Origin: Sphingopyxis sp. 2PD | Lineage (GTDB): Bacteria; Pseudomonadota; Alphaproteobacteria; Sphingomonadales; Sphingomonadaceae | Reading direction: 5' to 3' | Assembly (NCBI RefSeq): GCF_005503695.1 | Contig: NZ_SCMU01000007.1 | Location: 1-64,000, forward strand | Length of the DNA: 64,000 bases | Shown: positions 34,465 to 43,698 of the stretch, one piece after another | Layout: each line of letters opens with the position of its first letter | Position numbering within the stretch: position 1 is the first letter of the stretch | Translations under genes and position numbers: made by a program | The notes under the pieces: model-generated | The model's database searches: none | What the model was told of the DNA's origin: nothing | The model's input: only the letters and a program-made list of their open reading frames with translations

Positions 34465-37170
34465 TCAGAACGCGGTGCGGAAGCCGACGTAGAAACGCCG
34501 TCCGAGCAGGTCATAGGTCATCGTGTCGGTGTTCGCATCGGTGAAGCTCTGGATATAGGGCGCCTTGCGATCGAAAAGATTGTCGACACCGACCTGGAAC
34601 CGGGTCTTCTCGTCGATTTCGAAAGCGACCTGGAGATTGTGGTAGAAGACATTCGGCGTGCTGTAGCCGATGTCGCCGGGGGCCGCATTGAAGTCGGTCG
34701 CCTTGCCGATCCACTGGGTCGACCAGGTCGCGCTGACCCCGTCCTTTTCAGCGGTCAGCACGCCATAGCCGCGCCATTTCGGATAGCCGCCATTGCCGCC
34801 GCCGATAAAGCCGTCGAAGTCGATCGGCGCGCCGCCGGGGAAAGGCAGGACCACATATTTGTTGAGATAGGTCACGTTGACGTCGAGCGAGACGTTCACG
34901 CTGCCGATGTCATTGTTGTAAACGAGACCCAGATCGAGGCCGTTCATTTCTTCGCGGCCCGTGTTGATCGGTTGCGCGGAGAGGAAGGTAACCTCGCCGG
35001 TCAACGGGCTGCGGGTAAAATCTTCGCAGAAGGGATGCGAAAGATTCTGGCTCGCATAACAAATGCTGAGCTTTGTCGAGCCCGGAATAGCACGGATCGC
35101 ATCCTTGATCTTGATGTCGAACCAGTCGGCAGTGAGCGAGAGTCCCGGAACCAGTCCCTTCGGTGAAATCACCGTCCCGACGGTCCAGGTCGTCGAGCTT
35201 TCGGGTTTCAGATTCTCGTTGCCGCCGACCGTTGTCAGGATCGTTGTACCGAGCTGAACATAATTGGCCGGCACGCCCGACGCCTGACAATTGGCGATCA
35301 GTGTCGCATTGCCGCTGGTCGAATAGCGCGAGCAGGGGTCGGTGGTCGTCAGATTGCCCTCGGAGACGCCGCCGAACAATTCGGGGACGTTCGGAATGCG
35401 AAAGCCGGTGCCGTAGGTGCCGCGCAGGCGGAAGCTGTCATTGATGACCCAGTCGACGCTCCCCTTGTAGTTCCAGTCGCTGCCGAACAGGTCGTAGTTC
35501 GAGTAGCGAACCGCGCCGTCGAGGGTAAGCGACTGGAAGAAGGGTGTGTCGGCCAGAACGGGCACCGACAGTTCGAGATAGGCTTCCTTCGCCGTGCTCG
35601 TTCCGGAGATCGGATCCTGCTGGTTGGTGTTGGCAATACCGAGCACCGTCAGCGGATCGGGATCGCGCCAACCCTTTTCCTTGCGATAGACGACACCCGC
35701 CGCGAAGGAGACGGGGCCTGCGGGCAGCTTGAAGAGATCGCCGTTGATATCGGCGGTGACCGTCGCAAGCTCGTTGCCGCCGCGGTCGCGCGACGTGAAC
35801 AGGATATAGTCGAGAACCTCCGGGGTCAGGTCGCCGAACCCGAGATAGTCGGCGCAGGGGATCGTGGCACCGGCAGCAAGACTGCACTTGGTCGTATCGA
35901 GGGAATTCGCCACTCGCTCGAGATTGGCGATGTTGGTCGAACCATCGACCGCGGTGTTGCGGCCGAAGGCGCCCGCGATTTCCCATCCCCAATCGTTAGA
36001 GAGCTTGCCGCGGAGGCCAAACGTACCCTGCCAGGTATCGGTTTCCTGGAAGAATTGGCGCGGGCCGGGCTCGGCGAGGCGGCGCTGGATGAGGACGATA
36101 TTCTGCCCCGTCGGATTGGTGGGATTGCTCGCCGCGATCGAGAGGTTGCGCAGCGTTCCGGGCGTCGCGATCTGATTCGACTTGCGGAAGGTGTAAAGGA
36201 ATTCGCCGAACGCCTCGATATTGTCAGTGATGTCATAGTCGGCGAAAAACGCCGTGCTCACGCGCTCGACCGGGCTCACCGCGTTGAGGAACGGGTTCGA
36301 GTTGAAGTTGTGCTTGGCAGCGCTGTACGGCTCGAAGAAGTTGCCGTTACCGCCCAGCACCTGATTGAAGTTGATCTGCTGGCCGTTCGGCAGCACCGCG
36401 CGGCCGCCGATCGTCGAGGCGCTGTTCACGCAGCTCAGCATGCCGGGCGTGGTTTCGGCAAGCGAGCAAGGCGCGCGCGTTGCCATATTGACCGCGCTCG
36501 TCTTCTGATAGGTGACCGCCGCCATGAAACCGCCGCGATCGTTGCGGACGCCCCACAGGAGGTCGGCGGTGAAGTCCGAGCCATCGCCCTTTTCGGTGAT
36601 GCCTTGGCGCACGCTGAGGCCGAGGCCTTCATAGTCAGTGCGGGTCACGAGGTTGACCACGCCCGCCATCGCGTCGGCGCCATAGATCGCCGAGGCGCCG
36701 TCCTTGAGCACATCGGTGCGCGCGAGCGCCGCGACCGGGATCATGTTAAGATCGGGCGAGGAGTTCGCGCCGGTGCCGCCCGCGACGAGGCGGCGGCCGT
36801 TGAGCAGAACAAGCGTGCGCTTGATGCCGAGACCGCGCAGGTTCACCTGCGCCGTGCCATATCCATTGTTCGCCCAATAGGCGGAGGTCTGGTTGCCTGC
36901 GAAGCCGGCGTTGGCGGGAAGGCGCTGCAGCACCGTCTCGATATTGACGACGCCGGTGTTCTCGATCTGCTCGGCCGACACGACGGTCGCGGGGCCGACG
37001 CCCGCGAGATCCTGGCGACGAATGCGCGAGCCGGTCACGACGATGTCCGATCCGTTCGGAGCATCCTCCGCGGCGGGTGACTGCGTCGCAGCATCGCTCT
37101 GCGCGAGCGCTGGCGTTGCAAAGGTCGCGACCGCTGCGGCGCTGGCGAGCAAAATTGTCCTGGTCATCAT
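34465..37170 (-). CDS. TonB-dependent receptor 1
   Basis: This 901-aa outer-membrane receptor has a signal peptide ending A-L-A-Q, a TonB-box-like region (D-I-V-V-T-G-S-R-I) and the plug domain with R-T-L-V-L-L-N-G-R-R-L and A-S-A-I-Y-G-A-D-A-M-A-G-V. A 22-strand barrel ends in R-R-F-Y-V-G-F-R-T-A-F. The asparagine-rich loops are typical of sphingomonad receptors for peptides, sugars or small organic compounds, and the ligand is unknown. The promoter carries a HutC-type operator, which points to an amino-acid-derived ligand. It is first in an operon with two PepSY genes. Confidence 0.92.
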   Translation of the reverse strand: MMTRTILLASAAAVATFATPALAQSDAATQSPAAEDAPNGSDIVVTGSRIRRQDLAGVGPATVVSAEQIENTGVVNIETVLQRLPANAGFAGNQTSAYWANNGYGTAQVNLRGLGIKRTLVLLNGRRLVAGGTGANSSPDLNMIPVAALARTDVLKDGASAIYGADAMAGVVNLVTRTDYEGLGLSVRQGITEKGDGSDFTADLLWGVRNDRGGFMAAVTYQKTSAVNMATRAPCSLAETTPGMLSCVNSASTIGGRAVLPNGQQINFNQVLGGNGNFFEPYSAAKHNFNSNPFLNAVSPVERVSTAFFADYDITDNIEAFGEFLYTFRKSNQIATPGTLRNLSIAASNPTNPTGQNIVLIQRRLAEPGPRQFFQETDTWQGTFGLRGKLSNDWGWEIAGAFGRNTAVDGSTNIANLERVANSLDTTKCSLAAGATIPCADYLGFGDLTPEVLDYILFTSRDRGGNELATVTADINGDLFKLPAGPVSFAAGVVYRKEKGWRDPDPLTVLGIANTNQQDPISGTSTAKEAYLELSVPVLADTPFFQSLTLDGAVRYSNYDLFGSDWNYKGSVDWVINDSFRLRGTYGTGFRIPNVPELFGGVSEGNLTTTDPCSRYSTSGNATLIANCQASGVPANYVQLGTTILTTVGGNENLKPESSTTWTVGTVISPKGLVPGLSLTADWFDIKIKDAIRAIPGSTKLSICYASQNLSHPFCEDFTRSPLTGEVTFLSAQPINTGREEMNGLDLGLVYNNDIGSVNVSLDVNVTYLNKYVVLPFPGGAPIDFDGFIGGGNGGYPKWRGYGVLTAEKDGVSATWSTQWIGKATDFNAAPGDIGYSTPNVFYHNLQVAFEIDEKTRFQVGVDNLFDRKAPYIQSFTDANTDTMTYDLLGRRFYVGFRTAF

Positions 37171-37217
37171 AGCGAAACCCCCTGATGGTTGGCTGATTCC
37201 CCTCAGAGAGCATCAAA

Positions 37218-37248
37218 TGTATATACAGGTCAATAGGAATTTATTGAA
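37218..37248 (-). promoter_or_regulatory. TonB receptor promoter with HutC-type operator
   Basis: On the minus strand a possible -35 TTCAAT (37243-37248) and -10 TATATA (37220-37225) are separated by 17 bases. The -10 lies inside a perfect palindrome TGTATATACA (37218-37227), the core of HutC-subfamily operators, so binding of the regulator would block the polymerase. A good ribosome site (AGGGGG) precedes the start. The rest of 37171-37455 has no gene. Confidence 0.6.
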
Positions 37249-37455
37249 TCATATCAATTGGTTATGAAGTAAATTCCGGGCGCACGATACCTACTAGATA
37301 CGCACCCCAAAGCTCTACCCCTCATCAATTTTGAAATTTTTTCCGGCCTGAGCCTTTTCGCGCAAGGAGCCGGCGGGCCCCTCCCTCGGCTTGCTTATGA
37401 AATGACATGATTAAGTGGGTCGGCACAGCTTGGGGGCGCGACCGACTTGAGCCGC

Positions 37456-38208
37456 TCAATGCGAAAGTATCTGTTCGAGAAAGGTCCGTGCGCGCTCGCT
37501 TTTCGGCGCGGCGAAAAAATCTGCCGGCCTTGCGTCTTCGATGATCTGGCCCTGATCCATGAAAAGCATGCGATCGGCCGCCTCGCGCGCGAATCCCATT
37601 TCGTGCGTCACGCACACCATCGTCCGTCCTTCGCCGGCAAGGGACGTCATCACATCGAGTACCTCCTTGATCATCTCGGGATCGAGCGCCGATGTCGGCT
37701 CGTCGAAGAGAAGAATCCGGGGCTCCATCGCCAGAGCGCGGGCTATCGCGGCCCGCTGTTGCTGCCCTCCCGAGAGCTGCCCCGGATATTTGCCCGCCTG
37801 GTCGCCAATCCTCACCTTGTCCAAATAGGATATGGCGCGCGCCTCCGCCTCCGGAAGAGACAAGCCGCCGAGCAGGACGGGCGCGAGGGTGCAATTCTCC
37901 AGCACCGTCTTGTGCGGGAACAGATTGAACTGTTGAAAGACCATGCCGACGGCGCGGAGCGCCGCAACGGCCTCCCGCGACGCGTCGGTTATCCTGGTTC
38001 CCTCGATCAGGACGGCACCGGAGTCGGGCACCTCGAGCCTGTTCATGCAGCGAATGAGCGTCGATTTGCCGGAGCCTGAAGGGCCGCAAATCACGATCCG
38101 CTCGCGCGGGGCGATTTCGAGGTCGATCGAGCGGAGGGCATGATAGGCGCCATAATATTTGTCGACCTGCCGCAAGCTGACGGCCGCGTGGCCCGAGGCG
38201 TCGGTCAT
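37456..38208 (-). CDS. aapP: Amino-acid ABC transporter ATP-binding protein (AapP/GlnQ type)
   Basis: This 250-aa ATPase of polar amino-acid uptake has Walker A G-P-S-G-S-G-K-S near 43-50, the Q-loop in F-Q-Q-F-N-L-F-P-H, the signature Q-L-S-G-G-Q-Q-Q-R, Walker [13 protein letters not shown] and H-loop V-C-V-T-H-E. It is the last gene of the aapJ-aapQM-lyase-aapP operon, and its ATG overlaps the lyase stop (ATGA). Confidence 0.9.
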   Translation of the reverse strand: MTDASGHAAVSLRQVDKYYGAYHALRSIDLEIAPRERIVICGPSGSGKSTLIRCMNRLEVPDSGAVLIEGTRITDASREAVAALRAVGMVFQQFNLFPHKTVLENCTLAPVLLGGLSLPEAEARAISYLDKVRIGDQAGKYPGQLSGGQQQRAAIARALAMEPRILLFDEPTSALDPEMIKEVLDVMTSLAGEGRTMVCVTHEMGFAREAADRMLFMDQGQIIEDARPADFFAAPKSERARTFLEQILSH

Positions 38209-39452
38209 GACGCCTGCCCCCGGCCGCGGAGCGCTCGTACCCGCGCGAAGGCTGCGGCGAGGTCGGCGATCAGATCCTGCGGCGCTTCGAGGCCGGCGTG
38301 AATGCGGATCAGCGCCCCATCTGCCTCGCCATTGGGAAAATCGCGGATCGGAGCGGGCCACGCCGGAACCGCGAGACTTTCGAAGCCGCCCCAGCTCGAA
38401 CCGAGCTGGAATAGCGAGAATTCGTTGAAAAAGGCGCTGGTTTCGGGCGGGGTCAGGCCATCGAGCTGAACACCGAACAATCCGGAAGCACCGGTGAAAT
38501 CCCGCTTCCAGATTGCATGGCCGGGGTCGGCGGGATGAGCCGGATAGCGGACCGCAACCACTTCGGGTTGCTGGGCGAACCATTCGATCAGCGTCGCTGC
38601 GGTGCGCTGGTGGCGTTCAAGGCGCGCATCGAGCGTCCTGATGCCCCGGTGGACCAGATAGCAATTGTCGGGACTCGCGCAGTTGCCCCAGCGCGCCGCC
38701 GCGTCCTTGAGCTGGCGGTAGACGGCATCGCTGGCCGCCGTCATCGTGCCGAGCAGACAGTCGGAGTGCCCCGAGAGATATTTGGTTGCCGAAGCAAGCG
38801 AGATGTCGACGCCATGGGCCAAGGGCTTGAAGAAGAGCGGCGTGGCCCAGGTGTTGTCGAGAGCGGTCAATATGCCCCGGCTGCGCGCAACCGCCGCGAT
38901 CGCGGGCACGTCGATCATATCGAATGTCTGCGAGCCCGGGGTCTCCATATAGATGAGCCGGGTGTTGCTGCGGCACAGCCCGGCAATCTCCGCTCCGATA
39001 TCGGGCCGGAAATATTCCACCTCGACCCCGAAACGCGCGAGAACGTCGGTCAGAAACTTGCGGGTCGGCCCATAGACGCAGTCCGCGACGAGCAGATGGT
39101 CGCCCCCGGCCACGAAAGCCGTGAGGGCTAGCGCGATTGCGCTGGTTCCGGACGAGGTGATGACGGTCGCGCAGCCGCCTTCAAGTTCGCTGACAGCCTC
39201 GGCGAGCGCAAAGGTCGTTCGCGTTCCGTACAGGCCATAGATGACCTCATCGTAGAGACCCTGGTGCCGGTCCATATAGGCCTCGACGCTGTCGTAGATA
39301 ATGGTGGAGGCCCGGTCGACGGGCGGATTGATGAGGCCCCGCTGATCGCACGGACGGGGACCGCCGTGCACGGCACGCGTCGGATCCTGCCAGGCGCGCC
39401 CTTTCGGGCTTGCCGGCTCCCCGGGCCATTTTCTGTCGTGATTATCCTGCAT
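38205..39452 (-). CDS. Cystathionine beta-lyase-like PLP enzyme
   Basis: This 415-aa enzyme of the Cys/Met-metabolism PLP family cleaves C-S bonds of cystathionine-like substrates. The lysine motif is in [13 protein letters not shown], with the N-terminal Y-G-L-Y-G-T-R-T and the C-terminal [11 protein letters not shown] as in MetC. The gene lies between the fused permease and AapP with overlapping ends (11 bases with the permease, 4 with aapP). The imported amino acid is therefore probably a sulfur compound such as cystine, cystathionine or a conjugate; that link is inference. Confidence 0.88.
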   Translation of the reverse strand: MQDNHDRKWPGEPASPKGRAWQDPTRAVHGGPRPCDQRGLINPPVDRASTIIYDSVEAYMDRHQGLYDEVIYGLYGTRTTFALAEAVSELEGGCATVITSSGTSAIALALTAFVAGGDHLLVADCVYGPTRKFLTDVLARFGVEVEYFRPDIGAEIAGLCRSNTRLIYMETPGSQTFDMIDVPAIAAVARSRGILTALDNTWATPLFFKPLAHGVDISLASATKYLSGHSDCLLGTMTAASDAVYRQLKDAAARWGNCASPDNCYLVHRGIRTLDARLERHQRTAATLIEWFAQQPEVVAVRYPAHPADPGHAIWKRDFTGASGLFGVQLDGLTPPETSAFFNEFSLFQLGSSWGGFESLAVPAWPAPIRDFPNGEADGALIRIHAGLEAPQDLIADLAAAFARVRALRGRGQAS

Positions 39453-41634
39453 AGTTTAGTTTCCGTTCGATCTTCATGCTGAGCCGGGACAGGGAGAAAC
39501 AGAGGAGGAAAAAGATTGTCCCGGTAAAAAGATAGGCTTCGGCGAAATAGGGTCGCCATTGCGCCTCGACGTAGGAGAGGCGGGTCGTCTGCAACAAATC
39601 GAAGACGCCGACGATGAGGACGAGCGTCGTGTTCTTGACCTCGCTGATCGAAGTGTTGACCAGCCCCGGCACGCTGACTTTCAGCGCCTGCGGCAACAGG
39701 ATATGGCGCCGCGCCTGCCATTTGGTGAGGCCAAGAGCATGCGCGGCCTCGGCTTGCCCGACGGGAACCGCCAGCAGGCCGCCCCGGATGACCTCGGCCA
39801 TATAGGCGGCAGTGAAGAATATGAGCGCGAGCTGGACGCGCGGCAGGCTGTCGATCGAGAGATAGGAGGGCACGAACAGCGGGAACAGGACCGCAGCGAG
39901 GAAGAGCACTCCGATCAGCGGCGTTCCGCGAACCAGCTCGATGAAGGCGACGCTCGGCCAGCGAATGCCGCGCCGCGCCGACCTGCGGCCGAACGCGAGG
40001 AGTATAGCCAATGGAAAAGCGCCGACCACCGCAAGGCTCGCGAGCAGCAATGTGACCGGCAGGCCGCTCCACTTCTCCATCGGGACATAGGAAAGGCCCG
40101 CGAATCCTCCTCGTAGCAGAAGTACCGCCACGGCGATTGCGCCGAGCCAGACAAGCCCGAGGCGGCTGCGCCAGAATCGCGGGACGAAGGAGAAGGCAAG
40201 GCATGACAGCAGCGCGGCCGCCGCTGCTGCGGACCGCCACTGCTCGGCTTCGGGATAGGTGCCAAACAATATCAGCCGCGCATTTTCGCGGAGGAATGGC
40301 CAGCAAGCACCGCTGGCCAAACGGCAATCGGCCGCGCCCCCGGCGAAGGTCGCGTCGAACAGCAGCCACGAGAGCCCCTTGCCGGCGAAAGCCGCGGTCA
40401 TGGCGAGGATCGCGATGGTGAGTATCGACTGGCGTCCTCCTCTGAACAGATTGCGCCGTATCCACGACGGCCAGGCGGTCGCCGAGCGCAGCGGAAAGGG
40501 TTCGAGGGGCGCCGACTGGATGCTCCGGCCGGGCTGCCCGGCGACGCTCCAGCCCAACTGGCGGGCATAGAGGCCGGTGACGAACGACAAGGATAGCGAA
40601 AGCAGCAGGAAGGTCGCGACGATCAGGCCGACGCCCTCGATCGCCTGCCCTGTCTGACTGATGACGGTATCGACCACCGAGACAAATTCGGGATATCCGA
40701 TCGCGACCCCCAGGGAGCTGTTCTTGATCGTGTTGAGATGCCAGCTCGTCATCGGCGGTATGGCGATGCGCAGCGCTTGCGGCATCACGATCCGTCCCAT
40801 TGTTTGCGCGGGCGACAGGCCGAGCGCTTTGGCGGCCTCGCTCTGCCCTGCGGGAACGGCGAGGATCGCGCCGCGGAATATCTCGGCCAGATAGGCCGAG
40901 GCATAGACCGAAAGGCTGGCGACCAGCGTCAGAAACTCCGTGGAGAGCGACAATCCGCCGACGGTTCCGAAGCGCCCCGCCCGCGGCAGATCGATCCCGC
41001 CCCACAGCAAGAGCGGCACCAGGGAGATGCCGGCGAAGGCCAGCGCAGTGCGCGTGCGAACGGCTCCTCGCCGCACGGCACCCAGCAGGATCGCACAGGC
41101 GACGATCGCGATGAGAAAGACCGGCCGTCCCGGATCGGCCAAGGAGAGCGCGGGGAGGTGCAATCCCCGATTATCGAGGTCGAACGGTCCGACGGCGCCC
41201 GGGCCGGGTCCGGGCAGACCGAACAGCAGCGCGGCGTACCAGACGAACATCTGGAGCAGCAGCGGAATATTGCGAACCAGCTCGATATAAAGGCCGGAGA
41301 GCCTCGCAAGCAGCCAGTTGGACGACAGGCGCGCCATGCAGACCGCGAGGCCGAGCAAGGTCGAGAAGATGATGCCGAGCGCCGATATCAGGAGCGTGTT
41401 GAGAAGACCCACCGCCAGCGCCGCGGCATAGGAATCGCCCGGCGCGTAAGCAATCAGCGTTTCGCCAATCGCGAAACCCGCCCGGTCGAACAGGAAACCG
41501 AACCCCGTCCGGATGTTTCGGTCCGCGAGATTGTCCGCCAATGTCGCAAACAGGCCGTAGGCGACCACAAGCCCGCCCGCGATCAGCAGCCAGGGTAACG
41601 CAGCGATGGCAAGCCGCCTGTGTTTATGAGTCAT
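39442..41634 (-). CDS. Fused AapQ-AapM amino-acid ABC permease
   Basis: This single 730-aa protein contains two permease halves that are normally separate. The first half (about residues 1-370) has the AapQ pattern with I-E-L-V-R-N-I-P-L-L-L-Q, A-A-K-A-L-G-L and N-T-I-K-N-S-S-L-G. The second half (about 405-730) has I-E-L-V-R-G-T-P-L-I-G-V, A-A-H-A-L-G-L and E-V-K-N-T-T-L-V. Each half has its own EAA loop for the ATPase. There is no stop or frameshift between them across a 30-residue linker (S-I-Q-S-A-P-L-E-P-F). The binding protein gene precedes it (ATGA overlap). Confidence 0.88.
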   Translation of the reverse strand: MTHKHRRLAIAALPWLLIAGGLVVAYGLFATLADNLADRNIRTGFGFLFDRAGFAIGETLIAYAPGDSYAAALAVGLLNTLLISALGIIFSTLLGLAVCMARLSSNWLLARLSGLYIELVRNIPLLLQMFVWYAALLFGLPGPGPGAVGPFDLDNRGLHLPALSLADPGRPVFLIAIVACAILLGAVRRGAVRTRTALAFAGISLVPLLLWGGIDLPRAGRFGTVGGLSLSTEFLTLVASLSVYASAYLAEIFRGAILAVPAGQSEAAKALGLSPAQTMGRIVMPQALRIAIPPMTSWHLNTIKNSSLGVAIGYPEFVSVVDTVISQTGQAIEGVGLIVATFLLLSLSLSFVTGLYARQLGWSVAGQPGRSIQSAPLEPFPLRSATAWPSWIRRNLFRGGRQSILTIAILAMTAAFAGKGLSWLLFDATFAGGAADCRLASGACWPFLRENARLILFGTYPEAEQWRSAAAAAALLSCLAFSFVPRFWRSRLGLVWLGAIAVAVLLLRGGFAGLSYVPMEKWSGLPVTLLLASLAVVGAFPLAILLAFGRRSARRGIRWPSVAFIELVRGTPLIGVLFLAAVLFPLFVPSYLSIDSLPRVQLALIFFTAAYMAEVIRGGLLAVPVGQAEAAHALGLTKWQARRHILLPQALKVSVPGLVNTSISEVKNTTLVLIVGVFDLLQTTRLSYVEAQWRPYFAEAYLFTGTIFFLLCFSLSRLSMKIERKLNYAG

Positions 41635-42701
41635 CGCATCGGCAACGGGTAGATCAGCCCGCCGTCCCGATAGAGCTTATTCTGTCCGCGTTCGACGCCG
41701 AGCGGCGTAATGTGCCGGTCGAAGATTTCGCCATAATTGCCCGTCGCCTCGATCGCGCGATACGCCCAGTCATCGTCGAGGCCGAGCGACTTGCCGAATC
41801 CGGGCAGGCCGCCGAGCATCTTGCGCACTTCGGGGTCACGCGAGGCCATGCGCATGCGCGCTGCATTCGCGCGGGTGACCCCCATTTCCTCGGCAGCAAA
41901 GAGCGCGTTCAGCACCCATTTGTTGATCTCATACCATTGCTCGTCGTCGCTGCGCACGACGGGACCTACCGGCTCCTTGGTGAGTCGTTCGGGCAGCACA
42001 ACATAATCGTCCGGATGCGCGGTATCGGCGAGACGGATCACGGTCAGCGTGAAGGCATCGGTGGTCATCGCGTCGCACCGCCCGGCAAAGAAGGCGAGCT
42101 TGGCTTCCTCGGGATTCTCGAACACGACCGACTGGAAACGCAGCCCCTTGCGCTCGAAATATTCGGCGGTGTTGAGTTCGGAGGTCGTCCCCTTGGTGAT
42201 GCAGATCGATGCGCCATCGAGATCCGTCGGAAGCCGCACACCCGATCGCCGGGGCACCAGGAAGCTCTGCCCGTCATAATACATGGTGCCGACGAAATTC
42301 ACCCCGAGGTCGGTGTCGCGCGTCAGCGTCCATGTCGTCGTCCGCGACAGGACGTCGGCCTCGCCCGTCTGCACGATCGTGAAGCGCTTGTTCGAGGCGA
42401 CCGGCATGAACCGGACCTTGCGGGCATCGCCGAGGACCGCAGCGGCGAGCGCCCGGCAGTAGTCGACGAAGAACCCCTGCCAGCGCCCGCGCTTGTCGAG
42501 ATAGGACATGCCGAGCTGCCCCGTATGAATTGCGCAATTGAGCGTTCCGCGCGCGCGAATCCGCGCAAGCGTCGATCCCTTCGCCGCGGCGATTTCATGC
42601 CCACCGGTGCCGGCGGGCTCGCGGCCGCAGCCGCCGAGTAACAGGGCGCCTGCGGCGAGCAGCGCCGGTAACCAGCGGCGCGATGCGTGCGACCTATTCA
42701 T
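41631..42701 (-). CDS. aapJ: General amino-acid ABC transporter binding protein (AapJ-like)
   Basis: This exported lipoprotein of about 356 aa captures amino acids for the fused permease. The signal ends L-L-G-G-C; the family features are A-R-G-T-L-N-C-A-I-H, G-F-F-V-D-Y-C-R-A-L-A-A-A, S-R-T-T-T-W-T-L-T-R-D and A-T-G-N-Y-G-E-I-F-D-R. ATG 42701 starts a normal signal peptide (M-N-R-S-H-A-S-R-R-W); ATG 42728 adds nine residues. It is divergent from a LysR gene and is the first gene of the operon. Confidence 0.88.
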   Translation of the reverse strand: MNRSHASRRWLPALLAAGALLLGGCGREPAGTGGHEIAAAKGSTLARIRARGTLNCAIHTGQLGMSYLDKRGRWQGFFVDYCRALAAAVLGDARKVRFMPVASNKRFTIVQTGEADVLSRTTTWTLTRDTDLGVNFVGTMYYDGQSFLVPRRSGVRLPTDLDGASICITKGTTSELNTAEYFERKGLRFQSVVFENPEEAKLAFFAGRCDAMTTDAFTLTVIRLADTAHPDDYVVLPERLTKEPVGPVVRSDDEQWYEINKWVLNALFAAEEMGVTRANAARMRMASRDPEVRKMLGGLPGFGKSLGLDDDWAYRAIEATGNYGEIFDRHITPLGVERGQNKLYRDGGLIYPLPMR

Positions 42702-42756
42702 AAACGAGGCTTTCAATGCTAGCGCCATAAGAAATAGCTATAGGGAGCGATGTCCG

Positions 42757-43662
42757 ATGAACCTGCGTCACCTCGAAGCCTTCAGGGCCGTGATGCTCTC
42801 GGGATCGGTCACCCAGGCCGCGCAGTCGCTCAACCTGTCGCAACCCGCGGTGAGCAAGATGCTTGCCGAGCTCGAGCATCAGCTGGGCTTTCAGCTCTTC
42901 CTGCGTTCGCGCGGCAGCGCGCTCACCGTGACGCCCGAAGCCGACGCCTTTTTCTACGAAGTCGAGCGGAGCTTCTCGGGCATTGCGGCCCTGAAGCGGG
43001 TAGCGGAAGACATCCGCAACATGGCGACCGGCACGCTCCGGATCGCCGCCCTTCCGGCGCTCGCGGTCAGTTTCCTGCCGCGTGTGATCGCGGCCTTTCG
43101 CGAGACACATCCCGGCGTCACCGTTCAGCTCCAGACCCGCAGTTCCTCGACGGTGCGGCAATGGATGGCGAACCAGCAGTTCGACATCGGGCTCGCGACG
43201 CCGGCGCGCGAATTGCCCGGCATAAGGATGGAGCGCTTCCTGCGCTGCCCCGGCGCCTGCGTTCTCCCTGCCGGCCACCGCTTGGCCGTCAAGGACGTCA
43301 TCCGGCCGGCCGATCTCGAGGGCGAGCCCTTCATTTCGCTCGCGCTCGAGGACGGCGTGCGTCACCGCATCGACCGCATTTTCGAGGACGCGGGCGTCCA
43401 CCGCGAGATGGTCATCGAAACCCAATATGCGATGACCATCTGCGCGCTTGTCATGCAGGGGGTCGGATGTTCGATTCTCAACCCCGTGACCGCAGCGGAT
43501 TATGCCGAGCGGGGCCTTACGGTCCGTGATTTCGCGCCGGAGGTCCATTTCGAATATATGCTCTTCACGCCGAAGTTGAGGCCGATGTCCCAAGTCGCTG
43601 CGGCCTTTATCGCGGTGCTCGAATCCCACCGCGACGCGATGTTCGGCTCCGACGCCAGCTGA
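42757..43662 (+). CDS. LysR-family regulator of the amino-acid uptake operon
   Basis: This 301-aa LysR protein has a helix-turn-helix with S-G-S-V-T-Q-A-A-Q-S-L-N-L-S-Q-P-A-V-S-K and a periplasmic-binding-like effector domain (A-L-P-A-L-A-V-S-F-L-P). It is closest in pattern to NocR/OccR-type regulators of opine and amino-acid use. It starts 56 bases from aapJ on the other strand with a shared promoter, so it most likely controls aapJ-aapQM. A ribosome site AGGGAG precedes the ATG. The effector is probably the imported amino acid. Confidence 0.85.
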   Translation: MNLRHLEAFRAVMLSGSVTQAAQSLNLSQPAVSKMLAELEHQLGFQLFLRSRGSALTVTPEADAFFYEVERSFSGIAALKRVAEDIRNMATGTLRIAALPALAVSFLPRVIAAFRETHPGVTVQLQTRSSSTVRQWMANQQFDIGLATPARELPGIRMERFLRCPGACVLPAGHRLAVKDVIRPADLEGEPFISLALEDGVRHRIDRIFEDAGVHREMVIETQYAMTICALVMQGVGCSILNPVTAADYAERGLTVRDFAPEVHFEYMLFTPKLRPMSQVAAAFIAVLESHRDAMFGSDAS

Positions 43663-43698
43663 AGACACAAGACGCCGCACGGCCCTCACGGCCACCGA

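Noticed and set aside
39128-41005. Minus-strand open frame of 625 codons
   Set aside because: It is in another frame of the permease and lyase genes, whose own frames match known families end to end.
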